Part shown: piece by piece, positions 1 to 8,351 of the stretch
How positions within the stretch are numbered: position 1 is the first letter of the stretch
Layout: every line of letters begins with the position of its first letter
NCBI GenBank assembly: GCA_002476865.1
Contig: DLNA01000030.1
Coordinates: forward strand, 1,376 to 19,502
Length of the DNA stretch: 18,127 nt
Source: Patescibacteria group bacterium UBA7522
GTDB lineage: Bacteria > Patescibacteriota > CPR2 > UBA1875
Reading direction: 5' to 3'
Made by a program: the position numbers and the translations under genes
Notes under the pieces: generated by a model
The model's input: only the letters and a program-made list of their open reading frames with translations
What the model was told of the DNA's origin: nothing
Database searches by the model: none

Positions 1-740
1 TAGAAGGTCATATTTATGCCGCTTTTGCCGAAGAAGAAAGATCAAAAGATAGCAAAATAAAATTTCCAATTTTAACTTTACTGGTTAGCGGCGGAAATAC
101 ACTCCTGATTCTAATGGATGATCATTTAAAATATAGGGTTATCGGCCAAACACTAGACGATGCAGCCGGCGAAGCATTTGATAAGGGTGCAAAAATTTTA
201 GGGCTAGGATATCCCGGGGGACCAATAATCTCTAAAAGAGCCGAGAGAGGTAATCCCAAAAAGTACTCTTTGCCGATTGTCGACTTAACCCCTCCACCCG
301 AAAGAGATGAAAACGGTTATCTAAAAAAAGCAACGCCATCACTTGATTTCTCTTTTTCCGGACTTAAAACGGCGCTCTTAAATTTTGCTAAAAAAGAAGA
401 GAGATTAACGCCAACAAAGATAAATGATCTGGCCGCATCGTTCCAAAACGCAATTGTTGAAACTCTCGTCCAAAATTCTTTAAGAGCGATTGAGCAATAT
501 CAACCAAGGACATTTGTTCTGGGTGGTGGAGTCGCCGCCAATAAAGCCCTCCGCGAAGCCCTCTCTCAAAAAATTACTGACCATTTTCCGGGAATATCTT
601 TTATTACTCCAAATATTAATCTTTGTGGCGATAACGCAGCCATGATTGGAGTCGCTGCTTATTTTCATATTAAAAAGAAGAGCCAAAAAAAGAGGAGTGT
701 GGTGGCCATTCCAAATCTTAAGATTGAGGAGAGCGTCTAA
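1..740 (+). CDS. tsaD: TsaD, tRNA N6-threonylcarbamoyladenosine transferase (5' partial)
   Basis: TsaD transfers the threonylcarbamoyl group from TC-AMP to A37 of tRNAs that read ANN codons, working with TsaB and TsaE. The gene runs in from the left edge; the frame is open from base 3, and the ATG at 114 is internal. Visible family motifs are EGHIYA (the second metal-binding His region), LLVSGGNT, the GEAFDK region, SGLKTALLNF, LGGGVAANKALREAL and CGDNAAMIG, which holds the C-terminal metal-binding Asp. The C-terminus is complete. One oddity is that the usual SGGHT motif reads SGGNT. The last 23 bases overlap the 3' end of murJ on the other strand, so the two genes converge tail to tail. Family assignment is secure; only the N-terminus is missing, because of the window edge. 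Confidence 0.95.
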   Translation, partial: EGHIYAAFAEEERSKDSKIKFPILTLLVSGGNTLLILMDDHLKYRVIGQTLDDAAGEAFDKGAKILGLGYPGGPIISKRAERGNPKKYSLPIVDLTPPPERDENGYLKKATPSLDFSFSGLKTALLNFAKKEERLTPTKINDLAASFQNAIVETLVQNSLRAIEQYQPRTFVLGGGVAANKALREALSQKITDHFPGISFITPNINLCGDNAAMIGVAAYFHIKKKSQKKRSVVAIPNLKIEESV

Positions 741-2343
741 ATATTTTACCGGCCTCTTCTAGCTTAAAAATAAAAGTTGAGGCAAAATAAAAAAGTGCAC
801 CCAAAGCGATTGCTCCAAATGTCTGAGTCATTAATCCAATAACAGTTTTTGTTTCTACGAAATTATCAAAAAAATACAAAGAATAGTGAACCAAAACTCC
901 CATTATAATAGACAAGAGACCTATTTTAATAAATGCCGAAAAGAGCTTATTGTCGCGATCGATTTTGCCAACTTTCCCCTGAAGAAGCCAATAAAGCAAA
1001 AAGATATTAACAAATCCGGCTATTGAAAATGCCAAAGCCACCCCAGCTACCCTGAGTTCAAGATAACCGATAAAAGGCAGAGTAACGGCAAAAAGTATAT
1101 TCACAAACATTGTAACTATACTAACCACAAAAGGAGTTTTTGTGTCTCTGATTGCATAAAATCCTCTTAAAAAAAGAGGTATTAGGGCCTGAGCAGCTAT
1201 TCCCAAAGCAAAGAACCCTAGCGCCTTAGTTGTCCAGTATGTTTCATCCCAACCAAAGTGGCCAATACCATAAATCAAACGAACAATTTGAGCCCTTAGA
1301 ACCAAAATGCCAACCGATGCCGGCACTATATAATATAAAATTTTTCGAGCCGATTCGGACAATGTCTTTTTAAAATCATCATTAAGGCCCTTACTCTTTT
1401 GCTCTGAGAGCAAGGGGAAAACAGCCGTTGCTATTGCGATCCCAAAAATAACAGTCGGCACCGTTTGAATATTGTTTGCGAAAGTCAAAACCGTTATTCC
1501 GCCAACAAAAAAAGAGGCAACCATTGTGTCTATAACAATATTTATTTGTTGCGCCCCCATCGCCATTAACCTGGGAACCGTCAGTTTTATTATTTTAGGG
1601 AGTTCGTGTTTTTTTAGATTTAATACCGGCTTCCACCTAAAACCAGTTAGGTAAGTTGGTACTAGCTGAATAAGAGCATGAAAAATTGCTCCCAAAACAA
1701 CACCGCCCAAAAGACCATAAATAGGAGGGTCAAAAAGTGGAGTCAAATAAACAATTCCAAAAATTATAGAGAGGTTATAAATTACCGGCGCTAGAGCGTA
1801 CGCTAAGAATCTTTTATGAGAGTTGAGAATGCCCCCGAAAACAGCCGAGATAGCAAAAAAGATAGGCGAAAGAAGCATCACTCTAACAGACCAAACGGCA
1901 ACCTTGAGCGTATTAACATCTTCGCTTACGCCGCTCTGGAAAAATCCCGGCAGTAAAAGAGGCACTAGCTTCCAGGCCAAAACATAAACCGCCAAACCCA
2001 AAACCAAAACCAAAATCAACAGGAAGTTCATAAAATTTGAAGCAACCAGATTACTCTCTTCCTTCTTTTTATCATCAGAGATATAATCAACAAAAATCGG
2101 TATAAATGCAGCCGAGACAGCTCCCAAAACTAATAAGTTAAAGATTACGTCCGGTATTTTAAAACTGGCGTAAAAAATATCAGTTAAGTGGCTTGCTCCA
2201 AATTGTGCGGCCACTAATCTTTCTCTGATTAAACCAAGAATATTAGAAATAAAATAAGTAACACCAAGAACCAAGGCAGCCGTTGAAACTGTTAATTTTT
2301 TTTCAGAAATAAGATAGATAAATTTTTTTGCCCGCTGTCGCAA
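718..2343 (-). CDS. murJ: MurJ/MviN lipid II flippase
   Basis: This 541-residue polytopic membrane protein has about 13-14 hydrophobic segments and should flip lipid II across the cytoplasmic membrane for peptidoglycan synthesis. The N-terminal third carries the MurJ signature: ISNILGLIRERLVAAQFG, then DIFYASFKIPD and LGAVSAAFIPIF. The start is TTG at 2343, directly after the ftsH stop (TAG then TTG with no gap). A Shine-Dalgarno-like AAGAAGG lies inside the ftsH end, 5 bases upstream, which supports this unusual start codon and translational coupling. It is the last gene of the tilS-ftsH-murJ run. The C-terminal coding end overlaps tsaD by 23 bases in convergent orientation. Related MOP-superfamily exporters are the main alternative, but the motifs favour MurJ. 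Confidence 0.93.
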   Translation of the reverse strand: MRQRAKKFIYLISEKKLTVSTAALVLGVTYFISNILGLIRERLVAAQFGASHLTDIFYASFKIPDVIFNLLVLGAVSAAFIPIFVDYISDDKKKEESNLVASNFMNFLLILVLVLGLAVYVLAWKLVPLLLPGFFQSGVSEDVNTLKVAVWSVRVMLLSPIFFAISAVFGGILNSHKRFLAYALAPVIYNLSIIFGIVYLTPLFDPPIYGLLGGVVLGAIFHALIQLVPTYLTGFRWKPVLNLKKHELPKIIKLTVPRLMAMGAQQINIVIDTMVASFFVGGITVLTFANNIQTVPTVIFGIAIATAVFPLLSEQKSKGLNDDFKKTLSESARKILYYIVPASVGILVLRAQIVRLIYGIGHFGWDETYWTTKALGFFALGIAAQALIPLFLRGFYAIRDTKTPFVVSIVTMFVNILFAVTLPFIGYLELRVAGVALAFSIAGFVNIFLLYWLLQGKVGKIDRDNKLFSAFIKIGLLSIIMGVLVHYSLYFFDNFVETKTVIGLMTQTFGAIALGALFYFASTFIFKLEEAGKIFRRSPQS

Positions 2344-4167
2344 CTAGGCCTTCTTTCCGGCGACTCGCTTCATTAACCCCTCAAATTCTTCGCCCTCAAT
2401 CGTCTCCTTTTTTAATAACTCCGAAGACAACAAAACAAGCTTATTTTTATTTTTGACAAGTATCTGATTCGCCTTTTTGTAGGCCCCTAGGATTATATGT
2501 GCAACCTCTTTATCAATCTCTGCCGCAATCTCTTCCGAATAATTCTTTTCGTGTTCTCCAAGCTCTTTGCCAAGAAAAACAAGCTCATCTCTTTTCCCAA
2601 ACGTTTGTAGACCTAATTTTTTGCTCATTCCATATCTTGTGACCATGTCTTTGGCGACCTTAGTGGCTCTTTCTAGGTCATTAGATGCGCCTGTCGTAAC
2701 ATCACCAAAGGTTATCTCTTCAGCTACCCTACCACCTAACATCATCGCCAAATCATCTTCCATCTCCGCTTTAGATGTAAGTTTTTTATCCTCTTCGGGT
2801 AAGCTCCAAGTTACGCCCAACGCCCGACCACGAGAAATAATCGAAATCTTGTGAATGGGGTCTGTATTGGGCAAAAAATGTCCCACAATAGCATGACCGG
2901 CTTCATGATATGCAATTATCTCTTTTTCTTTTTTGGAGATAATTCTTGATTTTTTTTCGGGACCCATCATGACCTTCTCGGTTGCATCATTTATGTCGTT
3001 CATTGATATTTTGTTTTTTCCGCTTCTGGCTGCCAGAATTGCCGCTTCATTCATAAGGTTATAAAGATCGGCACCTGAAAATCCAGGGGTTTTTCGAGCA
3101 ATCACGGAAAGATCAACGGCTTTATCAAGTGGCTTCTTCTTAGAATGTACCTCCAAAATTGCTTCTCTGTCTTTTATATCAGGCAAATCTAAAGTAATGC
3201 GCCTATCGAATCGACCGGGCCTAAGAAGAGCCGGGTCAAGTACGTCCGGCCTATTGGTGGCGGCTATTACAATAACATTTGTGCCCTGATCAAAACCATC
3301 CATTTCAACTAGAATTTGATTTAAGGTTTGCTCTCTTTCGTCGTGCGAACCGCCCAAGCCCGAACCCCGTTGCCTTCCAACGGCATCAATTTCATCAATA
3401 AAAACAATGCATGGTGCATTTTTCTTTGCCCTAGAAAACATATCACGAACTCTTGAGGCACCGACCCCAACAAACATCTCCACAAACTCAGATCCAGAGA
3501 TAGAGAAAAAGGGCACTCCCGCCTCTCCGGCTACGGCGCGTGCCATCAAGGTCTTACCGGTCCCCGGGGGACCAAAAAGCAAAACGCCTTTGGGTATCTT
3601 TGCACCAAGGGCTGTAAATTTTTTTGGATATTTTAAAAACTCAACAATCTCTGTTAATTCCACCTTTTCTTCCTGGGAGCCCGCCACATCTTTAAAGGTA
3701 ACCTTTTGGTTTGAAGGATCAAAAAGCTTGGCCTTTGATTTCCCAAAAAGATTTGCCTGATTCGATGCCCCCTGGGCCTGTCTTAACATAAACCAGAAGA
3801 AACCGATGATTATAATAATCGGCAAAAAATTTAATAGAATCGCCACAAATATTGAATTATCTTCACCCTGCTTAATGTCTAAATCTATGTTTGCCGGATC
3901 TGCTCCAAAATCCTTTAATGTCGTCGTGATCTGCTGTCCGGCCGCTATTTGAGAGGTTTTTTCGGCACCATCTTTTAGTTTAACGCTGACCCTTGTTCCT
4001 TCAACAACGATCTTCTCTACATTTTCATTCTTTATCTCTTCCGCTACCTGCGAGATTGGAATTTCGTTATCCTTTGGCCTAACATCACCCCAAAAAAGAT
4101 AAAATGTTAACAAAATTAACAAAAATCCTACACCATAAACCCAATTCTTTGATTTTTCTTTTTTCAT
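2344..4167 (-). CDS. ftsH: FtsH, membrane-anchored ATP-dependent zinc metalloprotease
   Basis: FtsH extracts and degrades membrane and regulatory proteins as a hexamer in the inner membrane. The 607 residues show the full order: a first transmembrane helix at about 9-27, an extracytoplasmic domain, a second helix at about 106-128, then the AAA domain with Walker A GPPGTGKT (199-206), pore-loop FVGVG (about 232-236), Walker B FIDEID (256-261) and the second region of homology ATNRPDVLDPALLRPGRFD (303-321). The protease domain has HEAGH (421-425) and the third zinc ligand in ASNDLERAT (Asp about 497). All catalytic residues are present. The start ATG overlaps the tilS stop as ATGA, so translation is probably coupled. 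Length is typical of the family. Confidence 0.97.
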   Translation of the reverse strand: MKKEKSKNWVYGVGFLLILLTFYLFWGDVRPKDNEIPISQVAEEIKNENVEKIVVEGTRVSVKLKDGAEKTSQIAAGQQITTTLKDFGADPANIDLDIKQGEDNSIFVAILLNFLPIIIIIGFFWFMLRQAQGASNQANLFGKSKAKLFDPSNQKVTFKDVAGSQEEKVELTEIVEFLKYPKKFTALGAKIPKGVLLFGPPGTGKTLMARAVAGEAGVPFFSISGSEFVEMFVGVGASRVRDMFSRAKKNAPCIVFIDEIDAVGRQRGSGLGGSHDEREQTLNQILVEMDGFDQGTNVIVIAATNRPDVLDPALLRPGRFDRRITLDLPDIKDREAILEVHSKKKPLDKAVDLSVIARKTPGFSGADLYNLMNEAAILAARSGKNKISMNDINDATEKVMMGPEKKSRIISKKEKEIIAYHEAGHAIVGHFLPNTDPIHKISIISRGRALGVTWSLPEEDKKLTSKAEMEDDLAMMLGGRVAEEITFGDVTTGASNDLERATKVAKDMVTRYGMSKKLGLQTFGKRDELVFLGKELGEHEKNYSEEIAAEIDKEVAHIILGAYKKANQILVKNKNKLVLLSSELLKKETIEGEEFEGLMKRVAGKKA

Positions 4168-5438
4168 TTAACCTCTACTATTAAATTATTTTTTTCTTTT
4201 TTGTACTTTTTTGCTGCTAATAATGGCACCCAAACAATCTCTTTTTTATGCACCACAATCGGCCAGAGATCTCTTTTGGCCTTCGGCACTTTTGCATCAC
4301 TAAAAACATCCTGAATCTTTTTTGTGCCGGCTACGGTCTTTATTTTATCTCCGGCTTGCCATGTTCTTACCCTCAGATTATCAGAAAATTCGAGGGGAAG
4401 CAAAACATTGTTTTTTTGAGGTGTGACCGAACCTATTTTACAAACCAAAACATGGCTACCAAATAACTCTGGCGAATTTAGTGTTAATTTTTTTTCAATC
4501 AGTCGATTATTCTTTTTATCTTTCCTGAAAACAAGATAATCATACTCTTTTTCAATTAATAATTTCCCTATCTTGGTTTTCTTATTTTCGGACGAATTTA
4601 AAATTTTAAAAACCTCCTCTACATTCTTAGAATAAACATTGTGATTTTGACCCAAGTGTTCATGAAGCATCTTTAATATTAGGGCCTTAACAATAAAAAT
4701 ACTTTCTTTTTTAAGAGTTGAGATTTTTAACCTGTTTTTATCTCGAGTGTTCTTTTCAACCCTCAAAAGCGATAAATCTACAAAAGATTTAAGTTCACCC
4801 GAAAGCTGAATGGATTTTTTAACGCCCTCTTCAAATTTAGGGTTAATCTTTTTTAGCTCAGGAACAACATTTTTCCTTATCCTGTTTCGGCTATAATTTA
4901 TATCAGAATTGCTTTCGTCCGTAACAAATCTAATTTTATTTTTCTTGGCATAATTTAAAATCTCGGCTCTCGGAATCGCTAAAAAAGGTCTCAAGATATT
5001 ACCGTTTAACTCTTCCATTCCCCAAAGATCAAGTGGACCTGATCCTCTTGTTAAATTTAGCAAAACTGTTTCCACCTGGTCGCTCAAGTGATGTGCCGTT
5101 AAAATATAATCAGCCGTTTCTTTAGAAGCTAACCAATTAAGATATTCGTATCGTTTTTGGCGAGAAGTCGCCTCGTCTTTTTTGTTTAAGTCCATATCTT
5201 TACTATAAAAAATCAATCCATAGTCCCTAGCTAAACCCCGAACAAAGATTGCCTCATTTTCTGATTCTCTTCTGAGCCCATGATTAATATGTGCTACGAT
5301 TAAGTTATCCCTGGGCAACATTTTTTGCGAAAGATAAAGCAAAACAGCCGAATCAACTCCGCCAGAGACAGCAAGAATAATTCTCTTTTCTCTTAGAGAA
5401 TATTTTTCAATTATTTTTTCAAACACCTTTTCCATCAT
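4164..5438 (-). CDS. tilS: TilS, tRNA(Ile)-lysidine synthetase
   Basis: TilS converts C34 of the CAU-anticodon tRNA-Ile to lysidine, so that it reads AUA and is charged with isoleucine. The ATP-pyrophosphatase P-loop SGGVDS is at residues 25-30, followed by the family's HINHGLRRES, TAHHLSDQVET, RGSG and ITDES-like (VTDESNSD) segments. A C-terminal substrate-binding region ends in KVPKAKRDLWPIV. I place the start at ATG 5438 (424 residues) because an upstream in-frame ATG would begin inside the tRNA-Met gene. A TGT-TATAAT promoter element at 5446-5454 would also put the transcription start one base before this ATG, with no Shine-Dalgarno. A second ATG follows immediately at 5435. The gene lies directly downstream of two CAU-anticodon tRNA genes. 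Confidence 0.92.
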   Translation of the reverse strand: MMEKVFEKIIEKYSLREKRIILAVSGGVDSAVLLYLSQKMLPRDNLIVAHINHGLRRESENEAIFVRGLARDYGLIFYSKDMDLNKKDEATSRQKRYEYLNWLASKETADYILTAHHLSDQVETVLLNLTRGSGPLDLWGMEELNGNILRPFLAIPRAEILNYAKKNKIRFVTDESNSDINYSRNRIRKNVVPELKKINPKFEEGVKKSIQLSGELKSFVDLSLLRVEKNTRDKNRLKISTLKKESIFIVKALILKMLHEHLGQNHNVYSKNVEEVFKILNSSENKKTKIGKLLIEKEYDYLVFRKDKKNNRLIEKKLTLNSPELFGSHVLVCKIGSVTPQKNNVLLPLEFSDNLRVRTWQAGDKIKTVAGTKKIQDVFSDAKVPKAKRDLWPIVVHKKEIVWVPLLAAKKYKKEKNNLIVEVK

Positions 5439-5445
5439 TATCTCA

Positions 5446-5454
5446 ATTATAACA
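5446..5454 (-). promoter_or_regulatory. Extended -10 promoter of tilS
   Basis: On the minus strand the sequence reads TGT-TATAAT, then seven bases, then the tilS ATG at 5438. A start 7 bases past the hexamer leaves a one-base leader, so the tilS message would be effectively leaderless. No clear -35 box is seen. Confidence 0.65.
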
Positions 5455-5482
5455 AAAGACCCGCTCGGGCCATTTTTTCTTT

Positions 5483-5559
5483 TGGTAGCAGGGGTGGGGA
5501 TCGAACCCACGACCTCAGGCTTATGAGTCCTGCGCTCTAACCGACTGAGCTACCCTGCC
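5483..5559 (-). tRNA. tRNA-Met(CAT), elongator
   Basis: A complete cloverleaf on the minus strand, 77 bases with an encoded CCA. Parts: acceptor GGCAGGG/CCCTGCT with discriminator A, D-arm GCTC...GAGC, anticodon loop CTCATAA, T-arm GTGGG TTCGATC CCCAC. The G1-U72 wobble and the GAGGTCG variable region resemble the Bacillus elongator tRNA-Met more than tRNA-Ile2. Because the neighbour is tilS, a lysidine-modified tRNA-Ile(CAU) cannot be fully excluded. An A31/G39 mismatch closes the anticodon loop. It lies 68 bases downstream of tRNA-fMet, probably in the same transcript. Confidence 0.9.
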
Positions 5560-5627
5560 AAAATTATTCTCGCTTACCTTAATAGATAACTAGCTCTGCC
5601 AAAATCATTAGAATAAATATTTTAATC

Positions 5628-5702
<75 letters not shown>

Positions 5703-5721
5703 CTATAAATTTAGCTTTGTT

Positions 5722-5750
5722 ATCTTAGCATTATTTTTAAAAAAGTTCAA
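5722..5750 (-). promoter_or_regulatory. Promoter of the tRNA-fMet / tRNA-Met pair
   Basis: On the minus strand: -35 TTGAAC (5745-5750), a 17-base spacer, and an extended -10 TGC-TAAGAT (hexamer 5722-5727). The predicted start lies a few bases to a dozen bases before the mature tRNA-fMet end. Spacing is optimal. It is one of the few promoters in this window with a recognisable -35. Confidence 0.75.
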
Positions 5751-5755
5751 TAAAA

Positions 5756-6112
5756 CTAACTTGGAAAAAAATACGAGAGCCATTTTTGAGGATTGTTCTT
5801 TATATCTTTTGTATTTTCGATCACAACCTCTTCAACCTCCGGCTCGGGTGTTATTACAATTACACTCTCTCCTTCTTTTTTAAGATTAAGACGAGCTCTT
5901 AACATTTTTTCCTTATAAGAATCTGACTGATAATAGATGATCTTATTTTTTAAATCTTGTACTTCATTCTCAAGAACAGCGATACTGGTGCGAAGCTCTG
6001 CCTCTTCTTGATTCAATTCATAATTACGATAAGCCAAACGACCAACCGTAAAAAACATATAAAGTACTGCTGCGAGCCAGACATATCTGACCCACGCATT
6101 CCCCCTACGCAT
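5756..6112 (-). CDS. FtsB/DivIC-like septum formation initiator
   Basis: A 118-residue single-pass membrane protein with the layout of FtsB/DivIC. It has a short basic N-terminus (MRRG), one transmembrane helix at about 8-24, then a heptad-patterned coiled coil at about 32-60 (LNQEEAELRTSIAVLENEVQDLKNKI). The family's YxKEKMLRARLNLKKEGE segment follows at about 67-83, matching the conserved region where FtsB contacts FtsL/FtsQ. The acidic EPEVEEVV tail is not conserved in known members. It probably bridges early and late division proteins at the septum. The start ATG is six bases after a TATAAT box that overlaps the end of the upstream metallo-hydrolase gene, so it can be expressed as a separate leaderless message. 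FtsB, DivIC and FtsL-like proteins are hard to separate by sequence. Confidence 0.8.
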   Translation of the reverse strand: MRRGNAWVRYVWLAAVLYMFFTVGRLAYRNYELNQEEAELRTSIAVLENEVQDLKNKIIYYQSDSYKEKMLRARLNLKKEGESVIVITPEPEVEEVVIENTKDIKNNPQKWLSYFFPS

Positions 6113-6118
6113 AAATTT

Positions 6119-6124
6119 ATTATA
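6119..6124 (-). promoter_or_regulatory. -10 box of the FtsB-like gene (leaderless start)
   Basis: TATAAT on the minus strand, followed by exactly six bases and then the ATG at 6112, so the predicted +1 is the A of the start codon. No Shine-Dalgarno sequence could fit. Confidence 0.65.
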
Positions 6125-6979
6125 TCATCTTTTTATTTTTAAGCCATCCGAGGTAGCCAGAAAACTCAAATTTCCATCTACGTCAGTTCTAAAAAGAATC
6201 GTATCGTAAAGCATACCAAGAACTTCCCTGTGAGGATGGCCGTAACGATTTTTACCGACACTAATAATCGAAACTGTCGGCTTAAGAACCTCTATTAGTT
6301 TCTGACTTGTGCCTGTTTTTGATCCGTGATGAGAAACCTTCAGGATATCCACCGGACCCAATTCATCTAAATTTGTCTCCAAAATACCCCAAGAAACATC
6401 ACCTGTATAGAAAATATCAATATTATTTATGGTCATCGTGAAAACTAAAGAGGTATCATTTAAATCTTTTAGTTTTCCCCGATCCCTTTCGGACCAAATG
6501 AAGTAAATCTCGGCCCCACTTAGATTTAAAAAATCACCCAACTCAACGGTACTAAGAGTTGTCTCTCTTTCGTTAATGAGATCGAGGAAATACTCTATCC
6601 CTGAGCCCTTGTTAACAAATTCACCCATAAAAACTCTGCCTATATCATATTTTTCGGCCACATAGATAAGGCCGTTTAAATGATCTGCGTGAGAATGGGA
6701 CAAAATAACATAATCAATAAAATAATCATCAACCGGCATCTCCCGACCCAGATGCTCTAGGATTGTTTTGTCTGGTCCGCCATCAATCAATATTTGAACA
6801 TTGCTATTAAGCTCTATCAAACTAGCATCGCCCTGCCCAACGTCAAAAAAATGAACCTCCGGATATTGATTTTGGCGGCTCCTAAGTTCACCTGTGACCG
6901 AGTTTAAAGAAAACCATAAAACCAAACCAAAGAAAATCAATAAAACAAAAAAGCCAACAATGTTATTTCTTTCTTTCAA
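6125..6979 (-). CDS. ComEC-type metallo-beta-lactamase-fold hydrolase (split ComEC C-terminal domain)
   Basis: A 284-residue protein with an N-terminal transmembrane helix (about 8-25), then a metallo-beta-lactamase domain. Motifs: FDVGQGDASLI (45-55), DGGP (66-69), HSHADH (95-100), YTGD (191-194), SHHGS (216-220) and GHPH (247-250). This matches the ComEC C-terminal domain, thought to degrade or process the non-transported strand during DNA uptake. In most bacteria this domain is fused to the ComEC membrane channel. Here it is a separate gene whose TTG start overlaps the upstream channel gene by 17 bases, with GAAGGGG as a Shine-Dalgarno five bases before TTG. The metal site has HxHxDH rather than the HxDxDH often seen in ComEC. 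Stand-alone ComEC-like hydrolases of other roles exist, but the overlap supports a two-part ComEC. Confidence 0.85.
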   Translation of the reverse strand: MKERNNIVGFFVLLIFFGLVLWFSLNSVTGELRSRQNQYPEVHFFDVGQGDASLIELNSNVQILIDGGPDKTILEHLGREMPVDDYFIDYVILSHSHADHLNGLIYVAEKYDIGRVFMGEFVNKGSGIEYFLDLINERETTLSTVELGDFLNLSGAEIYFIWSERDRGKLKDLNDTSLVFTMTINNIDIFYTGDVSWGILETNLDELGPVDILKVSHHGSKTGTSQKLIEVLKPTVSIISVGKNRYGHPHREVLGMLYDTILFRTDVDGNLSFLATSDGLKIKR

Positions 6980-8276
6980 TGGCGCCCCTTCGATTTACGA
7001 TAAAAAGCACTTCAAACAATAAAAGGTAAGTTAAAAAAATAATTAAAGGCGACATCTTATAATCCAGAATGGACCACTCTTTACTAACAACCACACTGGA
7101 GACCTTTAAAATATAGTTCAGATAAATAAAACACAATTTAAAAACTAGACCAGATGCGAAAGCCGAAAAAAAAGCTAGAACGATAGCTACAAATCCGATT
7201 AGCATAAACATCGGCAAAAAGGGCACTACAAAAAGATTTGAGAAAATCGAAAGAACCGATAATCTGCCAAAATAATAACTAATTAATGGCAGGGTGAGGA
7301 TCTGAGCCGAAAAGGCCATAATCACAGTTTCGGCAAGTAACCCCTTAGCGCGAAGCATTTTTTGAAGATTAGGAGCAAGGTATATTATGCCGATAACCGC
7401 TAAAAAAGAAAGCTGAAAACCAACATCAAAAACAAGTATGTACGGATTTAAAAAGACCATTAAAAATGAGGCCAAAAAAACCGCTACCAAAGTATTCGGT
7501 TGCCGCCCTAATTTCCCGGCTAAAAGAATCGTCGTGCCCATAATCGCCGCTCTAACAACTGAAGCCGAAAATCCTGTCATTATAACGAAAAACCACACGA
7601 TTATAACGGAGAGCCAAAATGAAAAAGAGGCCGAATATCTTTTAATTGTAAGATGTGCTGCTTTTATTAAGATTGTGATGTTATATCCCGAAAGAGCAAT
7701 AATGTGTATTAACCCCGCATCAGCCAGCACCCTTGATTGACTCTGGGAAAGTTCCGTTCGAGTCCCAAGCAAAATCCCAGCCATTAAGCCTGATTCAGGT
7801 TCGTGCAACGAATGGATTATTATTTTTTCTATTTTTTTTCGAAAACGAACCAGTCCCACCCTCACCTTAAGCCAGTAATCCCTTTGTTCAAATAATGGTG
7901 TAGTTTCGAAATCTGAATCAATTTTTGGCTTAAATGCCTGATGCTCTGTTTTATTAATAAGAAATGTCCCCGGATTTTTAAGATTGTATTCATCTTCCCA
8001 AACACTGGTAAGGTTAGCGGTTAAATAGAGCGTGTCACCAATCTCATATTTTGGAAATTGCTCTGTTGTGATCTTAATGTTAAATTTTTTGTTAATTGGC
8101 CTCACAAAAAAGGTTTGATGCCCCGAGACAATTTTGGGCTCCGAAACGATCCTTGCTGCCATCTGATTAACAAAGAGGCCCTCTGCTGGCTTTAAATCGA
8201 GATTAAACGATCTTAGCGCAACAAAAATAAAATATACCAGCACTAAGCCACAAAACAATCTTGAAGGGATAAACAT
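6963..8276 (-). CDS. comEC: ComEC/Rec2 DNA-uptake membrane channel, competence domain only
   Basis: A 437-residue polytopic membrane protein. After an N-terminal hydrophobic segment and a soluble OB-like region (about 35-120; GDTLYLTANL), it shows the ComEC competence domain: GILLGTRTELS, the diagnostic ALIHIIALSGYNITIL-type stretch (ADAGLIHIIALSGYNITIL), VRAAIMG, and FDVGFQLSFLAVIGII, followed by several transmembrane helices. ComEC forms the inner-membrane pore for single-stranded DNA during natural transformation. The C-terminal hydrolase domain is absent here and encoded by the next, overlapping gene. The start ATG sits six bases after a TATAAT box with no Shine-Dalgarno, suggesting a leaderless mRNA. 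Assignment is strong. Whether the organism uses DNA uptake for transformation or for nucleotide scavenging is unknown. Confidence 0.9.
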   Translation of the reverse strand: MFIPSRLFCGLVLVYFIFVALRSFNLDLKPAEGLFVNQMAARIVSEPKIVSGHQTFFVRPINKKFNIKITTEQFPKYEIGDTLYLTANLTSVWEDEYNLKNPGTFLINKTEHQAFKPKIDSDFETTPLFEQRDYWLKVRVGLVRFRKKIEKIIIHSLHEPESGLMAGILLGTRTELSQSQSRVLADAGLIHIIALSGYNITILIKAAHLTIKRYSASFSFWLSVIIVWFFVIMTGFSASVVRAAIMGTTILLAGKLGRQPNTLVAVFLASFLMVFLNPYILVFDVGFQLSFLAVIGIIYLAPNLQKMLRAKGLLAETVIMAFSAQILTLPLISYYFGRLSVLSIFSNLFVVPFLPMFMLIGFVAIVLAFFSAFASGLVFKLCFIYLNYILKVSSVVVSKEWSILDYKMSPLIIFLTYLLLFEVLFIVNRRGAIERKK

Positions 8277-8282
8277 AAGTTT

Positions 8283-8288
8283 ATTATA
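8283..8288 (-). promoter_or_regulatory. -10 box of comEC (leaderless start)
   Basis: TATAAT on the minus strand, six bases (AAACTT), then the comEC ATG at 8276, giving a predicted +1 at the start codon. It lies between the terminator of the upstream gene and comEC. The -35 position has only TTTTAA, far from consensus. Confidence 0.65.
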
Positions 8289-8307
8289 TTTTAACTTAAG
8301 TATTATT

Positions 8308-8335
8308 AAAAGCCTCGGCTAAACTCAGCCGAGGC
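8308..8335 (-). terminator. Intrinsic terminator of the alpha-CTD-like gene
   Basis: On the minus strand: a 9-bp perfect stem GCCTCGGCT/AGCCGAGGC with a six-base loop (stem arms 8312-8320 and 8327-8335), then TTTT. It lies just past the alpha-CTD-like stop and before the comEC promoter. There is no T-run on the plus side, so it works in one direction. Confidence 0.8.
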
Positions 8336-8351
8336 CATGTTAACAAAGATC

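Noticed and set aside
718..740. tsaD/murJ overlap as a sign of frameshift or misassembly
   Set aside because: Both proteins end with plausible family C-termini; short convergent overlaps are common in compact genomes.
5439..5510. Longer tilS start extending into the tRNA-Met gene
   Set aside because: It would translate tRNA sequence, and the extended -10 promoter immediately before ATG 5438 lies inside that extension.
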